From Sinorhizobium sp. (GTDB taxonomy: Bacteria; Pseudomonadota; Alphaproteobacteria; Rhizobiales; Rhizobiaceae): DNA of 5,696 nt. Shown here in pieces: positions 1 through 5,696 of this stretch. The first letter of the stretch is position 1, and every line of letters begins with the position of its first letter. The position numbers and the translations under genes were made by a program. The stretch covers positions 1 to 5,696 of the forward strand of contig JAPSJG010000273.1 in assembly GCA_031178305.1 (NCBI GenBank), given 5' to 3'. The notes under the pieces are model-generated. The model did not search any database. It was not told the origin of the DNA and was given only the letters and a program-made list of their open reading frames with translations.

Positions 1-385
1 CATTATCATCGGTGACGGAGGCCTTGCCCTGGCCGAGCACCTTGCCCAGCCCCTGGAAGCCGTCGATCTTGTTTTTCTTGAAGAGGAAGGAGACGCCCTC
101 GACATTCGCCTTAACCGTCGCGTCCTTATGGGCCATCATCTTTTCGAGGTTGAGTTTCGCGCTTGCGACCTCCACGCCCAGCGCCTCCAGACCGTGCTGT
201 GCATGGTGATATATCTCGGAAGCGTGCAGCAGCGCCTTGGACGGAATGCAGCCGACATTGAGGCAGGTGCCGCCATAGGTGCTGCGCTTTTCGATCACGG
301 CGACCTTCATGCCGAGTTGCGCCGCCTTGATGGCGCAGACATAGCCGCCGGGGCCGCTTCCGATAACGATGAGATCATAAGCCAT
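1..385 (-). CDS. lpdA: Dihydrolipoamide dehydrogenase (E3), N-terminal part, cut by the left window edge
   Basis: E3 flavoenzyme that reoxidises the dihydrolipoyl group carried by E2, passing electrons through a redox disulfide and FAD to NAD+; cytoplasmic. The ATG is at 385-383, and 128 codons are visible before the edge, of roughly 465-470 usual for the family. The protein opens directly with the FAD-binding beta-alpha-beta unit: the GSGPGG loop is at residues 9-14 and an acidic Glu32 ends the second strand. The active-site disulfide motif CLNVGC follows, with Cys41 and Cys46, then IPSK at 47-50. No N-terminal lipoyl domain is present, unlike some pyruvate-complex E3 proteins. A good ribosome site, AAGAAGGAA at 400-392, fixes the start. 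It lies 25 bp after the SDR gene and in the same locus as sucA and sucB, so it is best read as the E3 assigned to 2-oxoglutarate dehydrogenase (called lpdA2 in rhizobia with several copies). Family call is certain; the copy assignment is inferred from context. Confidence 0.96.
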   Translation of the reverse strand, partial: MAYDLIVIGSGPGGYVCAIKAAQLGMKVAVIEKRSTYGGTCLNVGCIPSKALLHASEIYHHAQHGLEALGVEVASAKLNLEKMMAHKDATVKANVEGVSFLFKKNKIDGFQGLGKVLGQGKASVTDDN

Positions 386-391
386 TTATCG

Positions 392-400
392 TTCCTTCTT
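392..400 (-). promoter_or_regulatory. Ribosome binding site of lpdA
   Basis: AAGAAGGAA on the minus strand, six bases before the lpdA ATG, is the clearest Shine-Dalgarno sequence in the window. It lies wholly in the 25-bp gap after the SDR stop codon, so lpdA can be initiated independently rather than relying on coupling to the gene before it. The gap is too short to hold a promoter as well. Confidence 0.7.
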
Positions 401-410
401 GGGAGCGCGG

Positions 411-1163
411 TCATCGCCCGCCGCTGACACTGAGAATGGCTCCCGTCACATAAGTCGCCTTATCCGACAGAAGATAGAGAATTGCATCTGCGACCTCGCT
501 GGCCGAGCCGGGACGCTGCATGGGGATGGAAGAGGCCATTTGACTTGCCCGATCGGGCAGACCGCCGGAGGCATGGATGTCCGTATCGATGATGCCGGGG
601 CGCACGGCGTTGACGCGGATGCCCTCCGCCGCCACTTCGCGCGCAAGCCCAATTGTGAAGCTGTCGATTGCCCCCTTGGTTGCCGCGTAATCGACATATT
701 GTCCGGCTGCGCCGAGCACGGCTGCAGCGGACGAGAGATTGACGATCGCACCGCCTTTCCCGCCATGACGCGTCGACATGCGAAGCACCGCCTCCGCCGT
801 GCAGCGGATGGCGCCGGTCACATTGACGCGGAACATCCGCTCCAGCCGTTCGGGCGAAATCTCGTCGATCCGCTGCGGCGGGCCGACGATGCCGGCATTA
901 TTGACGAGGCCGTCGAGGCGTCCGAAGGCGGCATCGACCGCCGCAAAGATCGCCTGTACGCCATCCTCTGAACCGATGTCGCCGACTATCGCGACCGCGG
1001 AACCGCCAGCCTCGGAAATGCGGCGGACCACCTCCTCAGCTGCCTGCCGGTTCGAAGCGTAGTTGACTGCGACCCGCCAGCCCTCGCTAGCCGCCGCAAG
1101 GCAGACGCCCGCGCCGATGCCGCGGCTGCCGCCGGTTACGAGAAGAACGCGCCCTTCGCTCAT
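411..1163 (-). CDS. Short-chain dehydrogenase/reductase (SDR), YgfF-like
   Basis: A 250-residue classical SDR, presumably a cytoplasmic NAD(P)H-dependent oxidoreductase; the substrate cannot be read from sequence. Visible landmarks are the cofactor glycine motif TGGSRGIG (10-17), Asp62 in GDIGSED, NNAG (88-91), the structural Asn114 in the FRVNV stretch, the NLSS strand (142-145), the catalytic YAATK with Tyr159 and Lys163, and a RPGIIDT segment (188-194). Asn34-Tyr35 and Arg39 after the second strand suggest NADP(H) preference. The stretches YVDYAATKGAID, HASGG and IPMQR resemble E. coli YgfF, an uncharacterised SDR, from memory and not from a search. It lacks features needed to call it FabG or glucose dehydrogenase. 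Its ATG at 1163-1161 overlaps the previous gene's TGA (ATGA), with only a weak GGGA upstream, which points to translational coupling. lpdA starts 25 bp downstream. Family confidence is high; specific function unknown. Confidence 0.9.
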   Translation of the reverse strand: MSEGRVLLVTGGSRGIGAGVCLAAASEGWRVAVNYASNRQAAEEVVRRISEAGGSAVAIVGDIGSEDGVQAIFAAVDAAFGRLDGLVNNAGIVGPPQRIDEISPERLERMFRVNVTGAIRCTAEAVLRMSTRHGGKGGAIVNLSSAAAVLGAAGQYVDYAATKGAIDSFTIGLAREVAAEGIRVNAVRPGIIDTDIHASGGLPDRASQMASSIPMQRPGSASEVADAILYLLSDKATYVTGAILSVSGGR

Positions 1164-1666
1164 TCAGCGCATCCCATGAACTCGAAGACGTCGGAACTGT
1201 CCGACTGCGCCTTGTCCTCGCCCCAGGCGCTCGAGGCGCGCAGCGACGGCGCGAAAGACGGAAGCAGGACCTTCTCGGCGGCTGGCGCATCCTCGCCCTG
1301 AAGCAGGCCAACCTTGCCGGCGCTGTCGACAGTATAGATCGGCCCCTGCCAGACAGTGCAGGCGGCAAGCTCGGCACCGGTCACGTCGCCTGTTGGGCAA
1401 TTGTGCATGACGATGCCGTTAGGGCGTTCCGGTTCGCCGGAGGCCATGACGACGCCGTCGAGCAGCAATCCGGTGCCATTGATGCTGATCTTGAAGTGAT
1501 TGCTGGTGACAGCCGCTTCCGATCCGACCGGCTCGAAACTGAGTTGATAGCCGCCTGCCTCGTCCGCATAGATCGCCTTCGCCTGGCTGCATTCGTCCGC
1601 ATGTGCGGGACAGGCGAGCCCCAGAGCGAACAGGGTGAACAAGGCTTCGCGGCCCCCCATCTTCAC
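1160..1666 (-). CDS. Small predicted exported protein of unknown function, four mature cysteines
   Basis: I do not recognise this protein. From the GTG at 1666-1664 it has 168 residues. It opens with a signal peptide: a short basic start (Lys2, Arg6), a hydrophobic core at about 8-18, and a likely signal peptidase I site after the AHA at 21-23, followed by DEC. The mature part of about 145 residues has four cysteines (26, 90, 103, 166), an even number that would allow two disulfides in the periplasm, no further membrane segment, and an acidic C-terminal third. Start choice: GTG overlaps the exporter's stop as GTGA and sits six bases after a GAGAGG ribosome site; the alternative ATG at 1660-1658 gives 166 residues but a 12-base spacing. 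The stop overlaps the SDR start (ATGA). An open frame continues upstream through the exporter gene, but that stretch is out of the exporter's frame and not coding. A lipoprotein is unlikely: Cys19 is not in a good lipobox. Confidence 0.8.
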   Translation of the reverse strand: MKMGGREALFTLFALGLACPAHADECSQAKAIYADEAGGYQLSFEPVGSEAAVTSNHFKISINGTGLLLDGVVMASGEPERPNGIVMHNCPTGDVTGAELAACTVWQGPIYTVDSAGKVGLLQGEDAPAAEKVLLPSFAPSLRASSAWGEDKAQSDSSDVFEFMGCAE

Positions 1667-2304
1667 GCAGCCCTCTCGGTCGCGAGCTTCAGGCCGAGGG
1701 CGATAAAGACGACACCGCTCGCCTGATCGATCCACTTGCTGGCGCGGGTAAAGGTCGCCCGCATCCTCGGCGTCGTCATGAAAAAGCTGACGCCGACGAA
1801 CCAGAGGATGAGCGAACTCGCCATGACCAGGCCGTAACCGAACTTGACCGGCATTGGCGTGTGTGCACTGACGACCGTCGAGAAGATCGACAGGAAGAAG
1901 AATACGGCCTTCGGATTGAGCGCATTCGCCGCGAAGCCGAGCCCAAACGCCTTCAAAGCCGTCTGCCTCTTGGCCGCACCGGTGGTCCCCTCCGTGTCGA
2001 CGGCAATCTCCGTCTGGCCGGCCCTCAGCGCCCTGATGCCGATATAGATCAGGTAAGCGACGCCGCACCATTTGACGATGTTGAAGAGGTAGATCGATTG
2101 CGAGATGATCAGCCCCAGGCCGAGAATGGTGTAGGTTACGTGGAACATCAGCGACGCGCCGATGCCGAAGGCGGTGATGATTGCAGGGCGACGGCCGTGT
2201 ACGAGAGACTGCCGCATGACCATGGCGAGGTCAGCGCCGGGAGAAACGATGGCGAAGGAAAAGATCGCCATCAACGATGCAAGTTCGAACAGGTAATTGC
2301 TCAT
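1663..2304 (-). CDS. LysE/RhtB-family amino-acid exporter
   Basis: A 213-residue inner-membrane protein of the LysE/RhtB superfamily, proton-motive exporters of amino acids and related metabolites; length is typical (about 200-215). Hydrophobic segments are at about 5-28, 41-67, 71-93, 118-146, 155-176 and 196-209, fitting a six-helix layout. The family signature is clear: SPGAD at 21-25, then basic GRR at 37-39 before the glycine-rich FGIGAS at 46-51, then ALNPKA at 128-133 before a phenylalanine-rich helix. The soluble linker at about 96-117 between the two halves is charged. The substrate cannot be predicted; placement beside 2-oxoglutarate dehydrogenase makes a glutamate-linked amino acid a guess only. 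The ATG at 2304-2302 has almost no Shine-Dalgarno match, but the N-terminus fits the family start. It is the first gene after the 190-bp gap downstream of sucB and overlaps the next gene by GTGA. Confidence 0.92.
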   Translation of the reverse strand: MSNYLFELASLMAIFSFAIVSPGADLAMVMRQSLVHGRRPAIITAFGIGASLMFHVTYTILGLGLIISQSIYLFNIVKWCGVAYLIYIGIRALRAGQTEIAVDTEGTTGAAKRQTALKAFGLGFAANALNPKAVFFFLSIFSTVVSAHTPMPVKFGYGLVMASSLILWFVGVSFFMTTPRMRATFTRASKWIDQASGVVFIALGLKLATERAA

Positions 2305-2353
2305 CTTGTGCGACCGGTGCGTTGAGGACCAGATGAATAGGGCGGGCGTCCGG

Positions 2354-2363
2354 ATGCGCGCAT
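2354..2363. repeat. 10-bp perfect palindrome and short direct repeats ahead of the exporter gene
   Basis: ATGCGCGCAT at 2354-2363 reads the same on both strands. Next to it the heptamer TAGCGTG occurs at 2363-2369 and again at 2381-2387, an 18-bp spacing, each followed shortly by CTCC. The palindrome lies 50-60 bp ahead of the exporter ATG, where an operator could sit, but in GC-rich DNA such a short palindrome can arise by chance. No known regulator's site is recognised. Confidence 0.3.
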
Positions 2364-2374
2364 AGCGTGCTCCC

Positions 2375-2394
2375 GGAGCCTAGCGTGTAGCTCC
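2375..2394. other. Bulged hairpin in the sucB-exporter gap
   Basis: GGAG at 2375-2378 pairs with CTCC at 2391-2394. After a one-base bulge, CTA at 2380-2382 pairs with TAG at 2388-2390, leaving a five-base loop. In minus-strand RNA this would form within read-through transcript from sucB. It has no following U-run, so it is not a convincing terminator. It overlaps the weak -10 candidate and may be chance. Confidence 0.25.
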
Positions 2395-2405
2395 ATAGCT
2401 GTCGA
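2377..2405 (-). promoter_or_regulatory. Weak sigma-70-like promoter candidate for the exporter-SDR-lpdA block
   Basis: On the minus strand TCGACA (2405-2400) matches the -35 consensus TTGACA at five of six positions. After a 17-base spacer comes TAGGCT (2382-2377), a poor -10 match with three of six positions. This would start RNA near 2370, giving a leader of about 65 bases before the exporter ATG. It is the best pair I found in the gap, and the weak -10 means it should be treated as a guess. Confidence 0.2.
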
Positions 2406-2447
2406 TGCCCAGCTCGGCGGCTTCGGGGGATCGTCCATGCGCGGGGC

Positions 2448-2472
2448 GAGAAGACGGGGGCTTGCGCCCCCG
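2448..2472 (-). terminator. GC-rich hairpin with GCAA loop after sucB, probable terminator or attenuator
   Basis: CGGGGGC at 2455-2461 and GCCCCCG at 2466-2472 form a perfect 7-bp stem with a four-base loop. In the minus-strand transcript the loop reads GCAA, a very stable GNRA-type tetraloop. The stem starts 22 bases after the sucB stop codon and is followed by TCTTCTC, pyrimidine-rich but with only four U residues interrupted by C. This supports a leaky intrinsic terminator or an RNA 3'-end stabiliser that lowers, but may not stop, transcription into the exporter block. Confidence 0.6.
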
Positions 2473-2494
2473 CCATTGGCTAGAAGTCTAGTCC

Positions 2495-3736
2495 TCAGAG
2501 ATCGAGCACCAGGCGTTCCGGATCTTCGAGGCTCTCCTTGACGCGCACCAGGAAGGTCACGGCTTCCTTGCCGTCGACGATGCGGTGGTCGTAGGAGAGC
2601 GCCAAATACATCATCGGACGTATGACGACCTGGCCGCCGATCGCAACCGGGCGGTCCTGTATCTTGTGCATGCCGAGGATGCCGGACTGCGGCGCGTTGA
2701 GGATCGGCGACGACATTAGCGAACCGTAGACACCGCCGTTGGAGATGGTGAAGGTGCCGCCCTGCATGTCGGCCATCGAGAGCGTCCCGTCGCGCGCCGC
2801 CTTGCCGAGACGGCCGATTTCCTTCTCAATCTCCGCAATCGACATCTGATCGGCATCGCGCACGACCGGCACGACGAGCCCCTTGTCGGTGCCGACGGCG
2901 ACGCCGACGTGACAGAAGTTCTTATAGATAATGTCGGTGCCGTCGATTTCGGCGTTGACAGCCGGCAACTCCTTGAGAGCGTGCGTGACCGCCTTGGTGA
3001 AGAAGCCCATGAAACCGAGCTTCACGCCGTGCTTCTTCTCGAAGACATCCTTGTACTTCGAGCGCAGGCTCATGACCGCGCTCATGTCCACCTCGTTATA
3101 GGTGGTGAGCATCGCCGCGGTGTTCTGCGCATCCTTCAGGCGCTTGGCGATCGTCTGGCGCAGGCGGGTCATCTTGACGCGCTCTTCGCGGGCGGCATCC
3201 TCGGCCGGCGCCGGTGCGCGGGCCTGAACCTTGGCCGGCTCAGCGGCGGCGGGCGCAGAGATGCCTTTGGCGACGGCAGAAAGCACATCGCCCTTCAGCA
3301 CCTGGCCGCGCTTGCCCGAACCGTCGATCTGGTCGGCGGAGAGCTTGTTCTCGGCCATGAGCTTGGCCGCGGCCGGTGCCGGCGGCATGGACGAGGCGGG
3401 CTGGGGCGCGGCGGCGGCGGCCGGCTGCCCGGCCGGAGCGGCAGTGGCGGCTACAGGTTCAGCTTTCTTTTCGGTCGGGGCCGCGGCGGGGGCACCCGCG
3501 CCTTCGGCGATCTGGCCGAGCAGCGCGCCGAGGCCGACGGTCTCGCCTGCCTGGGCAACGATTTCGGAGAGCGTCCCGGCGGCCGGCGCCGGAACCTCGA
3601 TCGTCACCTTGTCGGTCTCGAGCTCGAGGATCGGCTCGTCCGCCTTGATCGCATCGCCGACCTTCTTGAACCAGGTTCCGACGGTCGCTTCGCTGACGGA
3701 TTCGCCGAGGGTGGGAACGCGGATTTCTGTTGCCAT
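2495..3736 (-). CDS. sucB: Dihydrolipoamide succinyltransferase, E2 of 2-oxoglutarate dehydrogenase
   Basis: E2 core of the 2-oxoglutarate dehydrogenase complex: its lipoyl arm takes the succinyl group from SucA and transfers it to CoA, giving succinyl-CoA; cytoplasmic. The 413-residue protein has one lipoyl domain (1-78) with the lipoylated Lys43 in ETDKV, an Ala/Pro-rich flexible linker (80-124), a peripheral subunit-binding domain (about 120-157, with SGKRGQVLKGDV), a second Ala/Pro linker (159-182), and the acyltransferase domain (about 184-413). The catalytic motif HRIVDG carries His384 and Asp388, and the C-terminus LVLDL is typical of SucB. The one-lipoyl layout and the SYDHRIVDGKEAVTFL region separate it from pyruvate E2. 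Start at ATG 3736-3734, with a modest GGAA ribosome core and the canonical N-terminus; a much longer in-frame extension upstream runs inside sucA in another frame and is not coding. It follows sucA by 62 bp and is surely cotranscribed with it. Confidence 0.98.
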   Translation of the reverse strand: MATEIRVPTLGESVSEATVGTWFKKVGDAIKADEPILELETDKVTIEVPAPAAGTLSEIVAQAGETVGLGALLGQIAEGAGAPAAAPTEKKAEPVAATAAPAGQPAAAAAPQPASSMPPAPAAAKLMAENKLSADQIDGSGKRGQVLKGDVLSAVAKGISAPAAAEPAKVQARAPAPAEDAAREERVKMTRLRQTIAKRLKDAQNTAAMLTTYNEVDMSAVMSLRSKYKDVFEKKHGVKLGFMGFFTKAVTHALKELPAVNAEIDGTDIIYKNFCHVGVAVGTDKGLVVPVVRDADQMSIAEIEKEIGRLGKAARDGTLSMADMQGGTFTISNGGVYGSLMSSPILNAPQSGILGMHKIQDRPVAIGGQVVIRPMMYLALSYDHRIVDGKEAVTFLVRVKESLEDPERLVLDL

Positions 3737-3790
3737 GATTTTTGTTCCGTTGATCAGATATCTGTTTCTGTCGATTGGGCCGACCCTGGA

Positions 3791-3805
3791 GGGCTTGATC
3801 AGCCC
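3791..3805. other. Small hairpin over the sucA stop codon
   Basis: GGGCT at 3791-3795 pairs with AGCCC at 3801-3805 around a five-base loop; the sucA TGA (3801-3799) lies at the loop edge. No T-run follows on the minus strand, so it is not a terminator, in keeping with sucA-sucB cotranscription. The rest of the 62-bp gap holds only the sucB ribosome site. It could affect mRNA processing or be chance. Confidence 0.3.
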
Positions 3806-5696
3806 CCCAGCGCGTCCTCGAGGAAAGCGGCAAGCTGCGCCAGGTGCTTGGACATCAGGCCCGTGGCAGGCGATGCCGCGGCCGGACGGCCGGTGTAGCG
3901 CACCCGCTGGTACTTGGCGTCGATATGGGCGAGCACCCATTCGAGATAGGGGTCGATGAACGACCAGGCGCCCATGTTCTTCGGCTCTTCCTGGCACCAG
4001 ACCATCTCCGCATGGCGGAAGCGGCTGAGCTCGTTGATGAGCGCCTTGGCGGGGAACGGATAGAGCTGCTCGACGCGCAACAGGTAGATGTCGTCGATCC
4101 CGCGCTTCTCGCGTTCTTCGAGGAGGTCGTAATAGACCTTGCCCGAGCACATCACGACGCGACGGATCTTCGAATCCTTCTGCAGCTTGATCGGGCCGTC
4201 CTTCATGACCTCGGCATCGTCCCAGAGCAGGCGGTGGAAGGAGCTCTCGCCGGCCATTTCCGAAAGGCTGGAGATCGCGCGCTTGTGGCGCAGCAGCGAC
4301 TTCGGCGTCATCAGGATCAGCGGCTTGCGGAAATCGCGCTTCACCTGGCGGCGCAGGATATGGAAATAGTTCGACGGCGTCGTCACATTGGCGACCTGCA
4401 TGTTGTCTTCGGCGCAAAGCTGCAGGTAGCGCTCGAGGCGTGCGGAGGAGTGCTCCGGTCCCTGCCCCTCGTAGCCGTGCGGCAGCAGGCAGACGAGGCC
4501 GGACATGCGCAGCCACTTGCGTTCGCCGGACGAGATGAACTGGTCGAAGATCACCTGGGCGCCGTTGGCGAAGTCGCCGAATTGCGCTTCCCACAACGTC
4601 AGAGCATTCGGGCGGGCAAGCGAATAGCCATATTCGAAACCGAGCACCGCCTCTTCCGAAAGCATTGAGTTGATGACCTCGTAGCGCGCCTGCGTCGGCG
4701 ATAGGTTGGCAAGCGGGATATAGCGCTCTTCGGTCTCCTGATCGTAAAGCACCGTATGGCGCTGCGAGAAGGTGCCGCGCTCACAGTCCTGACCCGAGAG
4801 ACGAATCTTCGTGCCCTCGGTCACAAGCGTGCCGAAAGCCAGCGCTTCCGCCATGGCCCAGTCGATGCCCTCGCCGGTCTGGATCATGTTGGCGCGGTTT
4901 TCCATGAAGCGCTGGATGGTGCGATGAGCGTTGAAGCCGGCCGGGATTTCGGAGATCTTGCGGCCGATCTCCTTCAGTTGCTTCATCGGCACTGAGGTCC
5001 TGCCGCGGCGCTGCTCATCCTGGTTATCGGCGGTGCGCAGGCCCGACCAGGCCCCGTCGAGCCAGTCAGCCTTGTTCGGCTTGTAGGACTGGCCGGTCTC
5101 GAATTCCTGCTCGAGATGGGCGCGCCAGTCCGCCTTCATCTTCTCCACTTCGCCTTCGGTGATCAGGCCTTCGGCGATCAGGCGCCCGGAATAGAGCTGG
5201 ACGACCGTCTTGTGCGCGCGAATCGCGCGATACATCTTCGGCTGCGTGAACGCCGGCTCGTCGCCCTCGTTATGGCCGAAGCGGCGATAGCAGAACATGT
5301 CGATGACGACCGGCTTGTGGAACTTCATCCGGAACTCGGTCGCGACCTTGGCCGCGTAGACGACGGCCTCCGGATCATCGCCGTTTACGTGGAAGATCGG
5401 CGCCTCGATCATCTTGGCGACGTCCGACGGATAGGGCGAAGAGCGCGAGAAGGCCGGGTTCGTGGTGAAGCCGATCTGGTTGTTGATGATGAAATGCACC
5501 GTTCCGGCGACGCGATGGCCGCGCAGGCCGGAAAGGCCGAGAATTTCGGCAACGACGCCCTGTCCCGCGAAGGCGGCATCGCCGTGGAGCAGCAGCGGCA
5601 TCACCTTGACGCGCTCGCGCAAGGGGATGATGTCGCCCTCGAACACGGTGGCGATCTGGTCCTGCTTGGCGCGGGCCTTGCCCATGACCACCGGGT
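3799..5696 (-). CDS. sucA: 2-oxoglutarate dehydrogenase E1, C-terminal two thirds, cut by the right window edge
   Basis: Thiamine-diphosphate enzyme that decarboxylates 2-oxoglutarate and succinylates the lipoyl arm of SucB; cytoplasmic, TCA cycle. 631 full codons are visible, ending at TGA 3801-3799; roughly the first 350-370 residues of a protein of about 930-1000 lie outside. Counting from the first visible residue, the ThDP/Mg segment is HGDAAFAGQG (37-46) with NNQIGFTTNP (71-80). RRFGHNEGDEPAFTQP (137-152) is the conserved E1o block. The second transketolase-like half has LSGQDCERGTF (299-309), WEAQFGDFANGAQ (368-380) and LPHGYEGQGPEHSSARLER (404-422), and the C-terminus carries the QEEPKNMGAW motif. 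The frame is open throughout with no damage. Open methionine or GTG codons near the edge are internal, not starts. Residues about 219-250, charged and poorly conserved in my memory, look like a lineage-specific linker. Sits immediately before sucB in the expected order. Confidence 0.98.
   Translation of the reverse strand, partial: PVVMGKARAKQDQIATVFEGDIIPLRERVKVMPLLLHGDAAFAGQGVVAEILGLSGLRGHRVAGTVHFIINNQIGFTTNPAFSRSSPYPSDVAKMIEAPIFHVNGDDPEAVVYAAKVATEFRMKFHKPVVIDMFCYRRFGHNEGDEPAFTQPKMYRAIRAHKTVVQLYSGRLIAEGLITEGEVEKMKADWRAHLEQEFETGQSYKPNKADWLDGAWSGLRTADNQDEQRRGRTSVPMKQLKEIGRKISEIPAGFNAHRTIQRFMENRANMIQTGEGIDWAMAEALAFGTLVTEGTKIRLSGQDCERGTFSQRHTVLYDQETEERYIPLANLSPTQARYEVINSMLSEEAVLGFEYGYSLARPNALTLWEAQFGDFANGAQVIFDQFISSGERKWLRMSGLVCLLPHGYEGQGPEHSSARLERYLQLCAEDNMQVANVTTPSNYFHILRRQVKRDFRKPLILMTPKSLLRHKRAISSLSEMAGESSFHRLLWDDAEVMKDGPIKLQKDSKIRRVVMCSGKVYYDLLEEREKRGIDDIYLLRVEQLYPFPAKALINELSRFRHAEMVWCQEEPKNMGAWSFIDPYLEWVLAHIDAKYQRVRYTGRPAAASPATGLMSKHLAQLAAFLEDALGG

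Noticed and set aside
399..971. 190-codon plus-strand open frame opposite the SDR gene
   Set aside because: Antisense to the complete SDR with intact catalytic motifs; composition is that of a shadow frame.
1667..2071. Upstream extension of the secreted protein's frame
   Set aside because: It runs through the exporter gene out of frame and would bury the signal peptide in the middle of the protein.
2231..2476. 81-codon minus-strand frame in the sucB-exporter gap
   Set aside because: It would begin inside the sucB terminator hairpin, overlaps the exporter start in another frame, and has no family resemblance or ribosome site.
3159..3500. Repetitive GC-rich stretch in sucB as a possible DNA repeat element
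   Set aside because: It encodes the Ala/Pro-rich flexible linkers normal for E2 proteins; no separate repeat unit is seen.
2909..3898. Long plus-strand open frames opposite sucB (2909-3898 and 3231-3959)
   Set aside because: They lie antisense to unmistakable sucB coding sequence. Their Gly/Arg/Ala-rich low complexity mirrors the Ala/Pro linker of SucB, as expected for shadow frames in GC-rich DNA.
3737..4594. In-frame upstream extension of sucB giving a 699-residue protein
   Set aside because: The added part overlaps sucA in a different frame and is Arg/Pro-rich nonsense. The lipoyl domain begins exactly at the ATG at 3736.
3844..4668. 274-codon plus-strand open frame opposite sucA
   Set aside because: Fully antisense to conserved SucA motifs, with no recognisable domain and no sensible upstream signals; a codon-bias shadow.

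Overview
The window looks like a chromosomal fragment of an alphaproteobacterium of the Rhizobiaceae, most like Sinorhizobium/Ensifer. The basis is the high G+C content, the strong G/C third-position bias, the close match of the SucA, SucB and Lpd proteins to remembered rhizobial sequences, and the known rhizobial suc-lpdA gene order. All genes read on the minus strand, so transcription runs from position 5696 towards position 1.

Layout in transcription order: (1) 5696-3799, the C-terminal two thirds of sucA (E1 of 2-oxoglutarate dehydrogenase), running off the right edge. (2) 3736-2495, complete sucB (E2, dihydrolipoamide succinyltransferase), 62 bp after sucA with no terminator between them. 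(3) 2494-2305, a 190-bp gap holding a GC-rich hairpin with a GCAA loop just after sucB (probable terminator or attenuator), then short repeats, a small palindrome and at best a weak promoter candidate. (4) 2304-1663, a LysE/RhtB-family exporter. (5) 1666-1160, a small predicted exported protein of unknown function with four cysteines in its mature part. (6) 1163-411, a YgfF-like short-chain dehydrogenase/reductase. (7) 385-1, the N-terminal 128 residues of lpdA (E3, dihydrolipoamide dehydrogenase), running off the left edge.

SucA, SucB and LpdA are the three enzymes of the 2-oxoglutarate dehydrogenase complex of the TCA cycle. SucA decarboxylates 2-oxoglutarate on thiamine diphosphate, SucB passes the succinyl group from its lipoyl arm to CoA, and LpdA reoxidises the lipoyl group with FAD and NAD+. 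The unusual part is the three-gene block between sucB and lpdA. Its genes are packed stop-to-start (GTGA, then ATGA overlaps) and lie 25 bp from lpdA, so exporter, secreted protein, reductase and E3 are probably one transcript, either a continuation of the suc operon past a leaky terminator or a unit with its own promoter.

I see no mobile elements, CRISPR arrays, tRNA or rRNA genes. The long plus-strand open frames are shadows of the minus-strand genes. The window is mostly ordinary core metabolism; the least explained parts are the secreted protein, the SDR and the 190-bp gap.
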